Shown: piece after piece, positions 1-6,624 of the stretch
Numbering within the stretch: the stretch's first letter is position 1
How the letters are laid out: the number at the start of each line of letters is the position of its first letter
NCBI GenBank assembly: GCA_003545625.1
Contig: DODH01000113.1
Coordinates: 1-6,751, forward strand
Direction of reading: 5' to 3'
DNA length: 6,751 nt
Source of the DNA: Nitrospina sp.
GTDB taxonomy: Bacteria; Nitrospinota; Nitrospinia; Nitrospinales; VA-1
Translations under genes and position numbers: made by a program
Notes under the pieces: model-generated
The model's database searches: none
What the model saw: only the letters and a program-made list of their open reading frames with translations
Told to the model about the DNA's origin: nothing

Positions 1-266
1 ATGGATGAAGAGCAAAGGGAACGCATTTTTTCTACAACGGGTAAATGGTTTTTGTGGCCCGCATAGGCTTTTAATCCCTCGCGGTCGTCAAAAAAAGCTG
101 TAAGAACGATATCGTAGCTTCTTTCCGAGCTTAAAAAGTCGGTTCCTATTTCTATAAATTTCAGGGTTTCAATGTTTCCCCGCAGGCTGTTAAGAGCCGC
201 GATGGCTTGGTCCAGGTTTTCCGGATTCTTATCTGCAAGTTTGAACATAACAATATGTTTGACCAT
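1..266 (-). CDS. Dabb (stress-responsive alpha/beta-barrel) domain protein, 3' end cut by window edge
   Basis: Reading leftward from an ATG at 264-266 gives 88 codons with no stop before the window edge, so the C-terminus is missing. The protein opens MVKHIVMFKL, then has an alpha-helical stretch around residues 15-30, a strand with the IEIGTDF motif near 38-44, SYDIVLTAFFD near 50-60, and LKAYAGHKNHLPVVEKMRS near 65-83. This order (KHIV(M) strand, a helix, a 'G.D' strand, 'YD.VL...F', 'L..Y..H..H..V') is the signature of the Dabb family of small dimeric ferredoxin-like barrels of about 95-110 residues, so only some 10-15 residues should be missing. The biochemical role of most members is unknown; they are soluble cytoplasmic proteins. 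A strong Shine-Dalgarno, GGAGGAAG (273-280), lies 6 nt upstream of the ATG and fixes the start. It is transcribed divergently from the J-domain gene. The family assignment is firm; the function is not. Confidence 0.85.
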   Translation of the reverse strand, partial: MVKHIVMFKLADKNPENLDQAIAALNSLRGNIETLKFIEIGTDFLSSERSYDIVLTAFFDDREGLKAYAGHKNHLPVVEKMRSLCSSS

Positions 267-272
267 TAATTA

Positions 273-280
273 CTTCCTCC
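273..280 (-). promoter_or_regulatory. Shine-Dalgarno of the Dabb gene
   Basis: GGAGGAAG on the minus strand, 6 nt before the ATG at 264-266. It is the best ribosome binding site in the window and decides the start of the leftward gene. Confidence 0.75.
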
Positions 281-395
281 ATCTGACTGCTTTTTAAAAG
301 TGGCTTTTTTATTTTTAGGACCTGTTGCTGAGGGAATTTCGGAACATTGTTTATGATATAGTGCCAGATTGCACAATGGAAATGGGAAATTATAT
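281..395. promoter_or_regulatory. Divergent intergenic region, presumed to hold two promoters
   Basis: This stretch separates two divergent genes, so it must hold a promoter for each unless they are read from further away. It is AT-rich with T-runs at 292-296 and 305-317. On the plus strand TATGAT (352-357), followed immediately by ATA, is a passable -10 box for the J-domain gene, but no -35 match lies 16-18 nt upstream (TTGCTG at 325-330 is 21 nt away). On the minus strand the A/T tracts could supply a -10 but no hexamer pair stands out. The location is inferred from gene order; the boxes are weak. Confidence 0.35.
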
Positions 396-1118
396 ATGTC
401 ATGGTGGAGGGGTGCAGGTTTAGGTTTTTTACGAGGCGGCCCTTTGGGTGCCGTTGTCGGGGGTACTATTGAACATTTTCTTGGTAAAAAACTCCAGAAA
501 AAAGTGCAGGACAGTTTACCCGGCATTATCCATCAGGGCGAATTTATTTCATGTCTGGTTGTCATTCTAGCTCGTGTGGGTATGGAGTCAGGACCCTTGA
601 GCCCAAAAAAAGTGGGGGTGATACATAAATTTTTTATGAAGAACCTGGGCTATGGTTTCCCGGATTTAAAACATCTTGATCGGTTGATGGAGGAAGTTCA
701 GTCCAAAAAACCCGATATTGACCGGTTTGTAGAGGAATATAAAAAATCTTGCCGAGATAATTATAATCTTTTGCTTCTCGCCCTGTGCTATCAGATTTCC
801 TTAATTGAGAATGTTCTGAGTGATGAGGCCCAATCCATGATAAAAAATATCGGATTGGTATTGGGGGTGTCTTATGACAAACATAACGAAGTCCGGGAGA
901 AGTATTCACTCCATCCCTTTAAAACCCCTTACAATATTTTAGAGCTTTCTTCTAATGCCTCGAATGATGAAATCAAAAAAGCTTACCGAAAAATGGCCAG
1001 TCAGTATCATCCTGACCGGGTTTCCCAAGAGGATGAAAAGACGGTTCAGGAGGCCCACATGAGGTTTCTTGAAATTCAGTCTGCTTATCAGGAACTGGGA
1101 AGAGTCAGGAAAATTTAG
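396..1118 (+). CDS. DjlA-like membrane-anchored co-chaperone with TerB-like and C-terminal J domains
   Basis: 240 residues from the ATG at 396. Residues 1-30 form a glycine-rich segment ([21 protein letters not shown]) like the single N-terminal membrane anchor of DjlA. Residues about 45-165 are helical and match the TerB-like middle domain in position and pattern. Residues about 177-240 are a J domain: TPYNILEL at its start, [15 protein letters not shown] with the HPD tripeptide at 205-207, and a closing [11 protein letters not shown] helix. By family knowledge the HPD loop stimulates the ATPase of DnaK, and DjlA works at the inner membrane facing the cytoplasm. The frame can open earlier at a TTG (369), but the ATG is preferred because the MSWW start matches the usual DjlA N-terminus and a weak GGGA lies 8 nt before it. 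Oddities are an arginine (R13) inside the hydrophobic segment and a middle domain without the usual acidic ADG-type turn. The stop overlaps the convergent CNNM gene. True DjlA orthology is likely but not proven. Confidence 0.85.
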   Translation: MSWWRGAGLGFLRGGPLGAVVGGTIEHFLGKKLQKKVQDSLPGIIHQGEFISCLVVILARVGMESGPLSPKKVGVIHKFFMKNLGYGFPDLKHLDRLMEEVQSKKPDIDRFVEEYKKSCRDNYNLLLLALCYQISLIENVLSDEAQSMIKNIGLVLGVSYDKHNEVREKYSLHPFKTPYNILELSSNASNDEIKKAYRKMASQYHPDRVSQEDEKTVQEAHMRFLEIQSAYQELGRVRKI

Positions 1119-2392
1119 GAGGCCGAAGTTTCGTTATTAACAATGGTTTCCTTGGGATCCAGCTTGCGGATGATAAGGGCCTGTATTTTACGTTTACTGG
1201 CTTCTTTAACCGTTATTCGATAGAGCCCGACCATAATCTGGTCACCTGGGTTTGGGATTCTTTCCAGCCTGTCAATGGTCAAGCCTGCCAGTGTATCGAA
1301 GTCGCCACTTGGGATATCCCAGTTTAGGCTGTCGTTGAGAACGCTTATTTCAGTACTCCCATCCACAAGGTATCCACCATCTGCGTAATGTTCGTAGGTT
1401 CTCTCGGGTTTGTCGTACTCATCCTCGATCTCTCCGACAATTTTTTCAAGCAGATCCTCAATCGTTATCAATCCAATACATCCTCCATATTCGTCCACCA
1501 CAATGGCCATATGCAAGCCTCTTTGCTGGAGTTCCTTGAGGAGGTCATCAATTTTTTTATTAGGGGGAATATAGTAGGCTGGCCGGATGAGACTGGTAAT
1601 TGGGGTGTTGGCAACAGGCTGGTCAAGTAGGTCGAAGGTATTTAAAATTCCGATAAGGTTATAGATTCTTTCATGAAAAATAGGCATTCTGGAAAAACCG
1701 GAGTCGTTTGCGACATCATGAGCCTCCGTCAGTGTAGCGGTATCTTTCAGGGCGGTTATTTGAATGAGGGGCACCATGCAATGTTCTGCCCGAAGTTCTC
1801 CGAAATTGAAAATGTTATGAATGATTTTCTTTTCCGTCACTCCCAAATCCACGGTTTGTGATTCCAGGCTCAAAACTTGTCGAAGCTGATCCCGGCTAAA
1901 AGTCTTATGTTCTTGTGCTGAAGCCAGCTGTACCTGGTTGGTGAATTTCGCCGATGCTTTTGATAGCCAGATTATAAACGGAGACAGGACCTTGTAGAAA
2001 AAAATCAACGGATAAATCATGAGCAACATGATGGAATCCGCACGGTGCTGAAATATGACTTTTGGAATGATTTCTCCCCCAAAAAATATCAGGGGTGAAA
2101 TAATTATCATGGCCATCCACTCTCCAGAATCCCCAAAATGAGTGACCATGAAAGCGGTAAATATAGCGGTGCTGGACACCATCGCCAGATTGGTTCCCAA
2201 TGAGGTTGTGGTGAAGAGCCGCTCGGGATCATCGAGCAATTTCAAGATAGACCGGGCGGCCGAATTCCCATCTTCGGCCATTTTTTTCATTTTTATCCGG
2301 TTTACAGAAACCATCCCGATTTCAGCACCGGAAAAAAATGCTTCCAGCAGTATTCCCAGAAATACCAGTATGAGGGTTGTCGCGAAATCCAT
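1115..2392 (-). CDS. CNNM/CorC-family transporter (DUF21, CBS pair, CorC_HlyC domain), downstream paralogue
   Basis: 425 residues. Domains in order: a DUF21/CNNM membrane domain (residues about 1-155) with hydrophobic segments near 5-22, 60-85, 95-112 and 120-143; a CBS pair (about 205-320); and a C-terminal CorC_HlyC domain (about 335-410). Family marks are [11 protein letters not shown] (19-29), the GTN (66-68) of the second membrane helix, GGEIIPK (105-111), FSRMPIF (233-239), VVDEYGG (298-304), [16 protein letters not shown] (311-326) and FDTLAGL (365-371). CNNM/CorC proteins are dimeric inner-membrane transporters tied to magnesium or cobalt export, often sodium-coupled, with the CBS pair binding ATP; the substrate here cannot be read from sequence. 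The ATG shares its A with the TGA of the upstream paralogue (TGATG), implying coupled translation, with AGGA a few bases before it. It is diverged: CMVPLIQI replaces the common M.PR..M-type entry to the first CBS. It ends tail to tail with the J-domain gene. Confidence 0.9.
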   Translation of the reverse strand: MDFATTLILVFLGILLEAFFSGAEIGMVSVNRIKMKKMAEDGNSAARSILKLLDDPERLFTTTSLGTNLAMVSSTAIFTAFMVTHFGDSGEWMAMIIISPLIFFGGEIIPKVIFQHRADSIMLLMIYPLIFFYKVLSPFIIWLSKASAKFTNQVQLASAQEHKTFSRDQLRQVLSLESQTVDLGVTEKKIIHNIFNFGELRAEHCMVPLIQITALKDTATLTEAHDVANDSGFSRMPIFHERIYNLIGILNTFDLLDQPVANTPITSLIRPAYYIPPNKKIDDLLKELQQRGLHMAIVVDEYGGCIGLITIEDLLEKIVGEIEDEYDKPERTYEHYADGGYLVDGSTEISVLNDSLNWDIPSGDFDTLAGLTIDRLERIPNPGDQIMVGLYRITVKEASKRKIQALIIRKLDPKETIVNNETSAS

Positions 2393-3693
2393 CAGTCGTC
2401 CTGCGCCTTATCTTGTTCCTTTTCAGGCAATGGAGTGGGACTCAAAAGGGTAAGGTGGAGACTCAATATTCTTGATCCCTTCATTTTTTCGACACGAAAT
2501 TTAAACCTGTCAATGGTGGTCGATTCGCCCGAACGTGGAATTCTTCCGAATAATCCAAAAACATAGCCACCGACTGTGTCGTAATCATCCTGAGGCAAAT
2601 CGCTCTGAAAATATTCGTTGTGTTCTGCCAGGCTGTATGCGCCCAAAATGCGAAAATGGTTTTCATTAAGTTTTTTCAATGGCAGTTCTTCCTGCCGCAT
2701 TTCACTATCTATTTCACCAACCAGTTCCTCAATAATATCTTCCAGCGTAACCAGTCCGCAGACGCTTCCATACTCGTCCAGGACAGTGGCCATATGCCGT
2801 TTCAGTTTCCGGAACTCTTCAAGCATTTCCTTGATCTTTTTTGACTGCGGAACCGAAATGGTGGGATGCAGAATACTTTTCAAGTTAACTTTTTCCCGCG
2901 GCAAATGTTTAAGCCGTGTTAGGTCCTTGGTAAATAGAATTCCAAGAATCTCTTTTTCACCGACCCCGTATACCGGAACTCGGGAGTAAAAATTTTCTAT
3001 AATCCGGGGCAGTATGTCATCCAAGCTGTCCTCAATATTTACGGTGAACATATCAATTTTCGGAGTCATGATTTCCTCCACAGTCGTATCACCAAACTCA
3101 ATAACATTCTGGATCAACTCTCGTTCATCGGAATCGATAACGCCTTCCCCTTCGCCCACCTGGACCATGGTCCGGAATTCCTCATCGGTAATGGGGGATT
3201 CTTTAGTACTATGGGGTAATATTCCGAAGGACCCGATGATCTTTTCTGTCCATACCGTGAATAATTTCTGGGCGGGCTGCACAAGTTTGGCAAAGCCCTG
3301 CAAAGGGTATGCGGAAAACAAGGCGTAGGGCTGGGCAAACTTAATTGAAATACTCTTTGGGATGATATCTCCGAAAATCAGCAGGAGCATAGTGCTGAAC
3401 CCAATCGCTATGCCCACACCGATGCTTCCAAACAGGGTGATGGCAACGGAGGTGACCACAACAGATATGGCAATATTGACGAACTCGTTGCCGATATAAA
3501 TAGTGATGAGTAGTTCGCGTGGTTTATCCAGGAGGGAATTTACCAGTCGCCCTAAGCGTCCTTTTTTCTCTGACATCTCGTTGAGTTGAAGAGGGTTTAG
3601 AGAGAAATAGGCGACCTCACAGGCAGAAAAAAAGGCCGAACACAGAAGTAGAAACACTAGTAACAGTGAACGGGTAAATAATGAATCGTCCAA
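2392..3693 (-). CDS. CNNM/CorC-family transporter (DUF21, CBS pair, CorC_HlyC domain), upstream paralogue
   Basis: 433 residues, the first of the tandem pair. The membrane domain (about 1-155) carries SAFFSACEVAYFS (19-31), YIGNEFVNIA (66-75) with the conserved asparagines, and FGDIIPKSI (107-115). The linker to the CBS pair has the helical DSDERELIQNVIEFGD (187-202). The CBS pair (about 205-325) has IMTPKIDM (208-215), YSRVPVY (236-242), VLDEYGS (304-310) and LEDIIEELVGEI (317-328). The CorC_HlyC domain has YDTVGGYVFGLFGRIP (371-386), and the tail (417-433) is charged and probably disordered. It is closer to the family consensus than its neighbour, including the M.P...M motif. The role is as for that family: an ATP-sensing inner-membrane transporter for divalent cations or sodium. 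The only start that keeps the first membrane helix is TTG at 3691-3693; an in-frame TGA lies 15 nt upstream of it, and a GAGG sits rather far away (13 nt). The family is certain; the exact start is less so. Confidence 0.9.
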   Translation of the reverse strand: MDDSLFTRSLLLVFLLLCSAFFSACEVAYFSLNPLQLNEMSEKKGRLGRLVNSLLDKPRELLITIYIGNEFVNIAISVVVTSVAITLFGSIGVGIAIGFSTMLLLIFGDIIPKSISIKFAQPYALFSAYPLQGFAKLVQPAQKLFTVWTEKIIGSFGILPHSTKESPITDEEFRTMVQVGEGEGVIDSDERELIQNVIEFGDTTVEEIMTPKIDMFTVNIEDSLDDILPRIIENFYSRVPVYGVGEKEILGILFTKDLTRLKHLPREKVNLKSILHPTISVPQSKKIKEMLEEFRKLKRHMATVLDEYGSVCGLVTLEDIIEELVGEIDSEMRQEELPLKKLNENHFRILGAYSLAEHNEYFQSDLPQDDYDTVGGYVFGLFGRIPRSGESTTIDRFKFRVEKMKGSRILSLHLTLLSPTPLPEKEQDKAQDD

Positions 3694-3798
3694 AATTTTT
3701 AAGAAACCTCAAGCTTGGCTGGCGCTTGTAAATCGAAGTGCTCTATAACTCGATTTGGCAATTTGCAAGTCTGGGAAGGGGAAAACAATTTATTGAAT
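3694..3798. other. 105-bp gap between thiL and the CNNM pair with an imperfect inverted repeat
   Basis: This is the longest gap inside the leftward block. It contains no credible gene. It holds inverted repeat AAATCGA (3730-3736) / TCGATTT (3750-3756) with a 13-nt loop, and an overlapping pair CTTGTAAAT (3725-3733) / ATTTGCAAG (3761-3769) with one mismatch. Neither is followed by a T-run on the minus strand, so it is not a textbook terminator. No convincing -35/-10 pair is seen for the CNNM genes. A break between transcription units here is possible but not shown. Confidence 0.5.
3725..3769. repeat. Imperfect inverted repeat in the thiL-CNNM gap
   Basis: Two alternative hairpins share this stretch. 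The inner one has perfect 7-bp arms, AAATCGA and TCGATTT. The outer one has 9-bp arms, CTTGTAAAT and ATTTGCAAG, with one T:G position that pairs only on the plus strand. It could be a regulator site, an RNA structure in the operon transcript, or a member of a dispersed repeat family; nothing in the window discriminates. Confidence 0.45.
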
Positions 3799-4812
3799 TT
3801 AAAAATGATTGAAGCCTGCTGACTCCGGAAGAAATTCATTTCTTCCATCACTCTTTTCAAGTAATACTTTCTTTGGTTTGAGAGCGATCTCCCCGATCTG
3901 CGTAACAAGCGCTTTGGCCTTTAAAAATTGCCTTTTTAAATTTTTAACACCATCAGGTGGTAAAGTAAACAGTAATTCATAATCCTCTCCTCCATTTAAA
4001 AGAAATGGAAAAGGATCAATCTGGTTCCTGTTGCAGGTGCGTGAAAACTCTGCAGATCGGGGAAGCCGATCTTCCTGAATCCGGGCACCTACCTTAGAGG
4101 CTTTGCAAATATGGGAAAGGTCCTGAGCCAGCCCATCACTAATATCTATCATTGAGGTAATATTTATCCTGGAACGGGCCAGGATGCGAGCTTCTAAGAC
4201 TCTGGGTGTCGGGTCCAGGTGTCTCCCAATCAGGAATTTGTGATCTTTTGAAAAAGCCCCTCGTTTCTTTTTGCTTAACAGTTGCAGGCCAAGACTTGAA
4301 TCTCCCAGTGTTCCTGTTACGAAAATGAGGTCCCCCGGCCTGGCACCCCGGCGGGTGAACACACGTCCAGGGTTTACTTCGCCTATGATTGAAACATTTA
4401 TGAAAAAACATTTTGGGGAAGAGACGGTATCTCCACCAACAAGTTCCACCTTGAACAGATTGCATATTGAGTTAAACCCGGTATAAAGCCTGTCCAGAAA
4501 AGACACTGAAATCTTTTTCGGAATGCCAAGCGTTACCAGCACTCTTTTGGGCGTCCCCCCCATGGCCGCGATGTCACTGAGGCTCGCAGACAAGGCTTTT
4601 CGACCAAGTGCTTCAGGAGTTGTTGTGGAAAGTTTAAAGTGGATATCCTCAACCAGCGCGTCTGTGGAGATGACTTCATTAGCTCCTGATTTGACAGGGT
4701 AGACCGCACAGTCATCGCCGATACCCAGAACAGTATTGGATGCGCGAAACTTTAAGCGTGAAGAAAGACGATGGATGAGTTCGAACTCACCCAGTCCTTT
4801 TGTTTTGCTCAT
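3799..4812 (-). CDS. thiL: Thiamine-monophosphate kinase
   Basis: 337 residues, full length for the family. ThiL uses ATP to phosphorylate thiamine monophosphate to thiamine diphosphate, the last step of de novo cofactor synthesis, as a cytoplasmic dimer of the AIR-synthase/PurM fold. Visible motifs in order: GIGDDCAV (30-37) in the N-terminal metal and nucleotide region, STDALVEDIHF (49-59), LSDIAAMGG (78-86), GGDTVSS (126-132), GDLIFVTGTLGDSSLGL (160-176), DISDGLAQDL (223-232), NGGEDYELLFT (273-283), and a closing SAGFNHF that matches the family's usual G-[WFY]-x-HF end. The aspartates that bind magnesium and phosphate in this family are present, so it should be active. The ATG at 4810-4812 has no recognisable Shine-Dalgarno, and translation may depend on the gene 38 nt upstream. 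No other thiamine gene and no THI-box-like riboswitch was seen near it. Confidence 0.95.
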   Translation of the reverse strand: MSKTKGLGEFELIHRLSSRLKFRASNTVLGIGDDCAVYPVKSGANEVISTDALVEDIHFKLSTTTPEALGRKALSASLSDIAAMGGTPKRVLVTLGIPKKISVSFLDRLYTGFNSICNLFKVELVGGDTVSSPKCFFINVSIIGEVNPGRVFTRRGARPGDLIFVTGTLGDSSLGLQLLSKKKRGAFSKDHKFLIGRHLDPTPRVLEARILARSRINITSMIDISDGLAQDLSHICKASKVGARIQEDRLPRSAEFSRTCNRNQIDPFPFLLNGGEDYELLFTLPPDGVKNLKRQFLKAKALVTQIGEIALKPKKVLLEKSDGRNEFLPESAGFNHF

Positions 4813-4850
4813 AAATGTTGGTTTTAGTCATTAGGAGCTGGATAGCGATC

Positions 4851-5081
4851 TTATTGCGGTTTCAATAAGTCTCGGGTCAGGGAGTCCACATCGAATTTCT
4901 TTTCGATTTTAATGGAAATTTTGCTCCCTTCCTCCAGGCCATCTTTTTGGATGTCATGAATATAGCACGTCAGTTCCAGATGTTCTCCTGTTTCAGGTAT
5001 CCAGATGGTGAGTTCCCGAAACTGGTCGGCTTTATTGGGGGGAGTATTGACTTCCGTGATTTCTCCATCTAACAGAATCAT
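4851..5081 (-). CDS. Small conserved-looking hypothetical protein, 76 residues
   Basis: I do not recognise this protein. The frame is open further upstream into selO (to 5201), but the start is placed at the ATG 5079-5081 because AAGGA (5086-5090) lies 4 nt before it and because it then avoids the 3' end of selO, leaving a 34-nt gap. The product is hydrophilic, with no signal peptide or membrane segment. It alternates hydrophobic and polar residues (ILLDGEITEV, RELTIWIP, HLELTCYIHDI, SKISIKIEKKFD), which predicts a mostly beta fold, perhaps a small barrel; the last 12 residues look helical. There is one cysteine, at residue 39. It sits between selO and thiL on the same strand with short gaps, so it is probably co-transcribed. 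Codon use resembles its neighbours. That it is a real gene is inferred from the binding site, spacing and protein-like composition; the function is unknown. Confidence 0.6.
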   Translation of the reverse strand: MILLDGEITEVNTPPNKADQFRELTIWIPETGEHLELTCYIHDIQKDGLEEGSKISIKIEKKFDVDSLTRDLLKPQ

Positions 5082-5085
5082 TGCT

Positions 5086-5090
5086 TCCTT
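5086..5090 (-). promoter_or_regulatory. Shine-Dalgarno of the 76-residue protein
   Basis: AAGGA within AAAGGAA on the minus strand, 4 nt before the ATG at 5079-5081. It supports the internal start over the longer reading that overlaps selO. Confidence 0.55.
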
Positions 5091-5115
5091 TCTGCAACCT
5101 GCGGGATTGCCTTGA

Positions 5116-6624
5116 TTATGCGGAACAACTGGTTTGCTGGCCAAGAAATGTTTCCGGAGTATCCTGTGCATAATACTCAGAGTCGATTCCATATTTCTCA
5201 AAAACTTCCGGTTGGTCTTGAAAGGGGTTTTCCAGAAGGATTCTGAGGCGTGTTATTTCAGAAAAATCCGCTTCCTTGAGCGCTTTGTCTAGAGCCGTTT
5301 GAATCAAATGATTTCTCAAAATAAATTTTGGATTGCTGGAATCCATTTGTATTTTTCTTTCTTCATGGCTTATGCCTTCGCGCTGGGCCAGTTCAAGGTA
5401 ATGGTTCAGCCAGGACTTCAATTCATCACTGCCATTGTTGTTCTCCAAATGTGGAATGCCGGGGTAGTCCGCAAGAGACCTGAAGAAATTTGTGTAGTCC
5501 AGTTGGTGGTTCTGTAATAGCTGGAACATTCTTTGAACCAGTTGCGTGAACTCCGAGTCCAGAATAGCGAGTCCTAGTTTTTTGCCCATTTCTTCACGGT
5601 AGAACCGATTGAAAAGCGGTTGGTATTGTTGAATTTCTTCTTCCAGTTTTTCAGGGCCAACCAAGTGGACGAGAGGTTGGGCTAATTTATTGAGATTCCA
5701 GAAACCTATTTCGGATTGCTGGTTGTATGCGTATCGACCGTGCGTGTCGGAATGATTGGGCGTGTGATTGGGAATAAATCGGTCCATAAACCCATAGGGG
5801 CCGTAGTCAAAAGTGGTGCCGGTGATGGTCATGTTGTCGGTGTTCATCACTCCATGGATGAATCCCACCGATTGCCATTTAGCGATAAGTTTTGCGGTGC
5901 GTTGCATAGTGCGTCGAAAAAATATTTGATACCGATCGCTTTCCTGAACAATATCCGGGTAATAATTTTGAATGCAAAACTCCAGCAGTCGTTTCACATT
6001 TTCGCCCTGCCCGGTATAATGAAAAAACTCGAAACTACCAAACCGGATATGTGTGTCGGCGATCCGCACCAGTATTGCCGCCAATGCTGGTTTTTCCCGG
6101 TATATCAGTTCCCGGATTCCAATTACTGCCAACGAACGGGTGGTGGGAATTCCCAGGCCATTTAAAGCTTCGCTGGCGAGATGTTCGCGGATGGAAGACT
6201 GGAGAGTGGCCCTTCCGTCAAAACCCCGGGCAAACCGGGTGGGACCGGCGCCTTTCAGGTGGATATCCCACATTTCCTGTTTCTTGTTCTGAATCTCTCC
6301 CAGCAAGAGTCCCCGACCGTCCCCCAGTCTGGGATTGTAAGAACCGAACTGGTGACCCGAATAAGCCATAGCCAGGGGCTGGGCACCCTCCAGTGGGCAG
6401 TTTCCGCCAAAACGATCCAAAAAATCCTTGCTCCCGCCTTCTTCAGGAGCCAGATCTATCAGTTGTGCGGCTGAGGGGGAAAAATCAACCAGATAGGGGT
6501 CCGTCACCGGATCTGGGGTCTTGGCCTGGTAGAACTCAGGCCCCAGTTCGATAAACCGGTTACGAAAATTTAAATTATGGCAATCAGTCAATGCAGTGTT
6601 TGTTTGGGTTCCTGTAAAAAACAA
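5116..6624 (-). CDS. selO: SelO/YdiU-family protein adenylyltransferase (pseudokinase AMPylase)
   Basis: 502 residues from TTG 6622-6624. SelO has a protein-kinase fold with ATP bound in flipped orientation and transfers AMP to Ser, Thr or Tyr of target proteins, linked to the oxidative stress response. Family motifs are complete: YSGHQFGSYNPRLGDGRG (88-105), HLKGAG (122-127) with the ATP-binding lysine K124, SIREHLASEAL (144-154) with E147, LVRIADTHIRFG (185-196) with R187, and HGVMNTDNMTITGTTFDYGP (257-276) with D263 as likely catalytic base and N264 and D273 as metal ligands. From memory the equivalents in Pseudomonas syringae SelO are K113, E136, R176, D252, N253 and D262, a constant offset of 11. 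The C-terminus ends TSCSA, with Cys500 where eukaryotic SelO has selenocysteine. The start is uncertain: the frame is open back to a TAA at 6718-6720 but without ATG or GTG, and a second TTG (6589-6591) would match the Pseudomonas length. Neither TTG has a good Shine-Dalgarno. This is the first gene of the leftward block. Confidence 0.95.
   Translation of the reverse strand: MFFTGTQTNTALTDCHNLNFRNRFIELGPEFYQAKTPDPVTDPYLVDFSPSAAQLIDLAPEEGGSKDFLDRFGGNCPLEGAQPLAMAYSGHQFGSYNPRLGDGRGLLLGEIQNKKQEMWDIHLKGAGPTRFARGFDGRATLQSSIREHLASEALNGLGIPTTRSLAVIGIRELIYREKPALAAILVRIADTHIRFGSFEFFHYTGQGENVKRLLEFCIQNYYPDIVQESDRYQIFFRRTMQRTAKLIAKWQSVGFIHGVMNTDNMTITGTTFDYGPYGFMDRFIPNHTPNHSDTHGRYAYNQQSEIGFWNLNKLAQPLVHLVGPEKLEEEIQQYQPLFNRFYREEMGKKLGLAILDSEFTQLVQRMFQLLQNHQLDYTNFFRSLADYPGIPHLENNNGSDELKSWLNHYLELAQREGISHEERKIQMDSSNPKFILRNHLIQTALDKALKEADFSEITRLRILLENPFQDQPEVFEKYGIDSEYYAQDTPETFLGQQTSCSA

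Noticed and set aside
266..526. 86-codon minus-strand frame upstream of the Dabb gene
   Set aside because: It overlaps the glycine-rich N-terminus of the J-domain gene on the other strand, and its stop overlaps the Dabb start only by chance; no motif or binding site.
634..909. 91-codon minus-strand frame inside the J-domain gene
   Set aside because: Antisense to a gene with an intact HPD J domain; its composition is not protein-like and no binding site precedes it.
4813..4850. Possible thiamine riboswitch before thiL
   Set aside because: Only 38 nt, no THI-box-like conserved elements and no hairpin; too short to hold one.
5082..5201. Longer form of the 76-residue protein starting inside selO
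   Set aside because: The extra 40 residues are the shifted-frame reading of the selO 3' end; the internal ATG has a better binding site.
5716..6165. 149-codon plus-strand reading frame opposite selO
   Set aside because: It lies wholly antisense to a clear SelO coding region with all family motifs, has no recognisable domain, and looks like the complement of the real gene.
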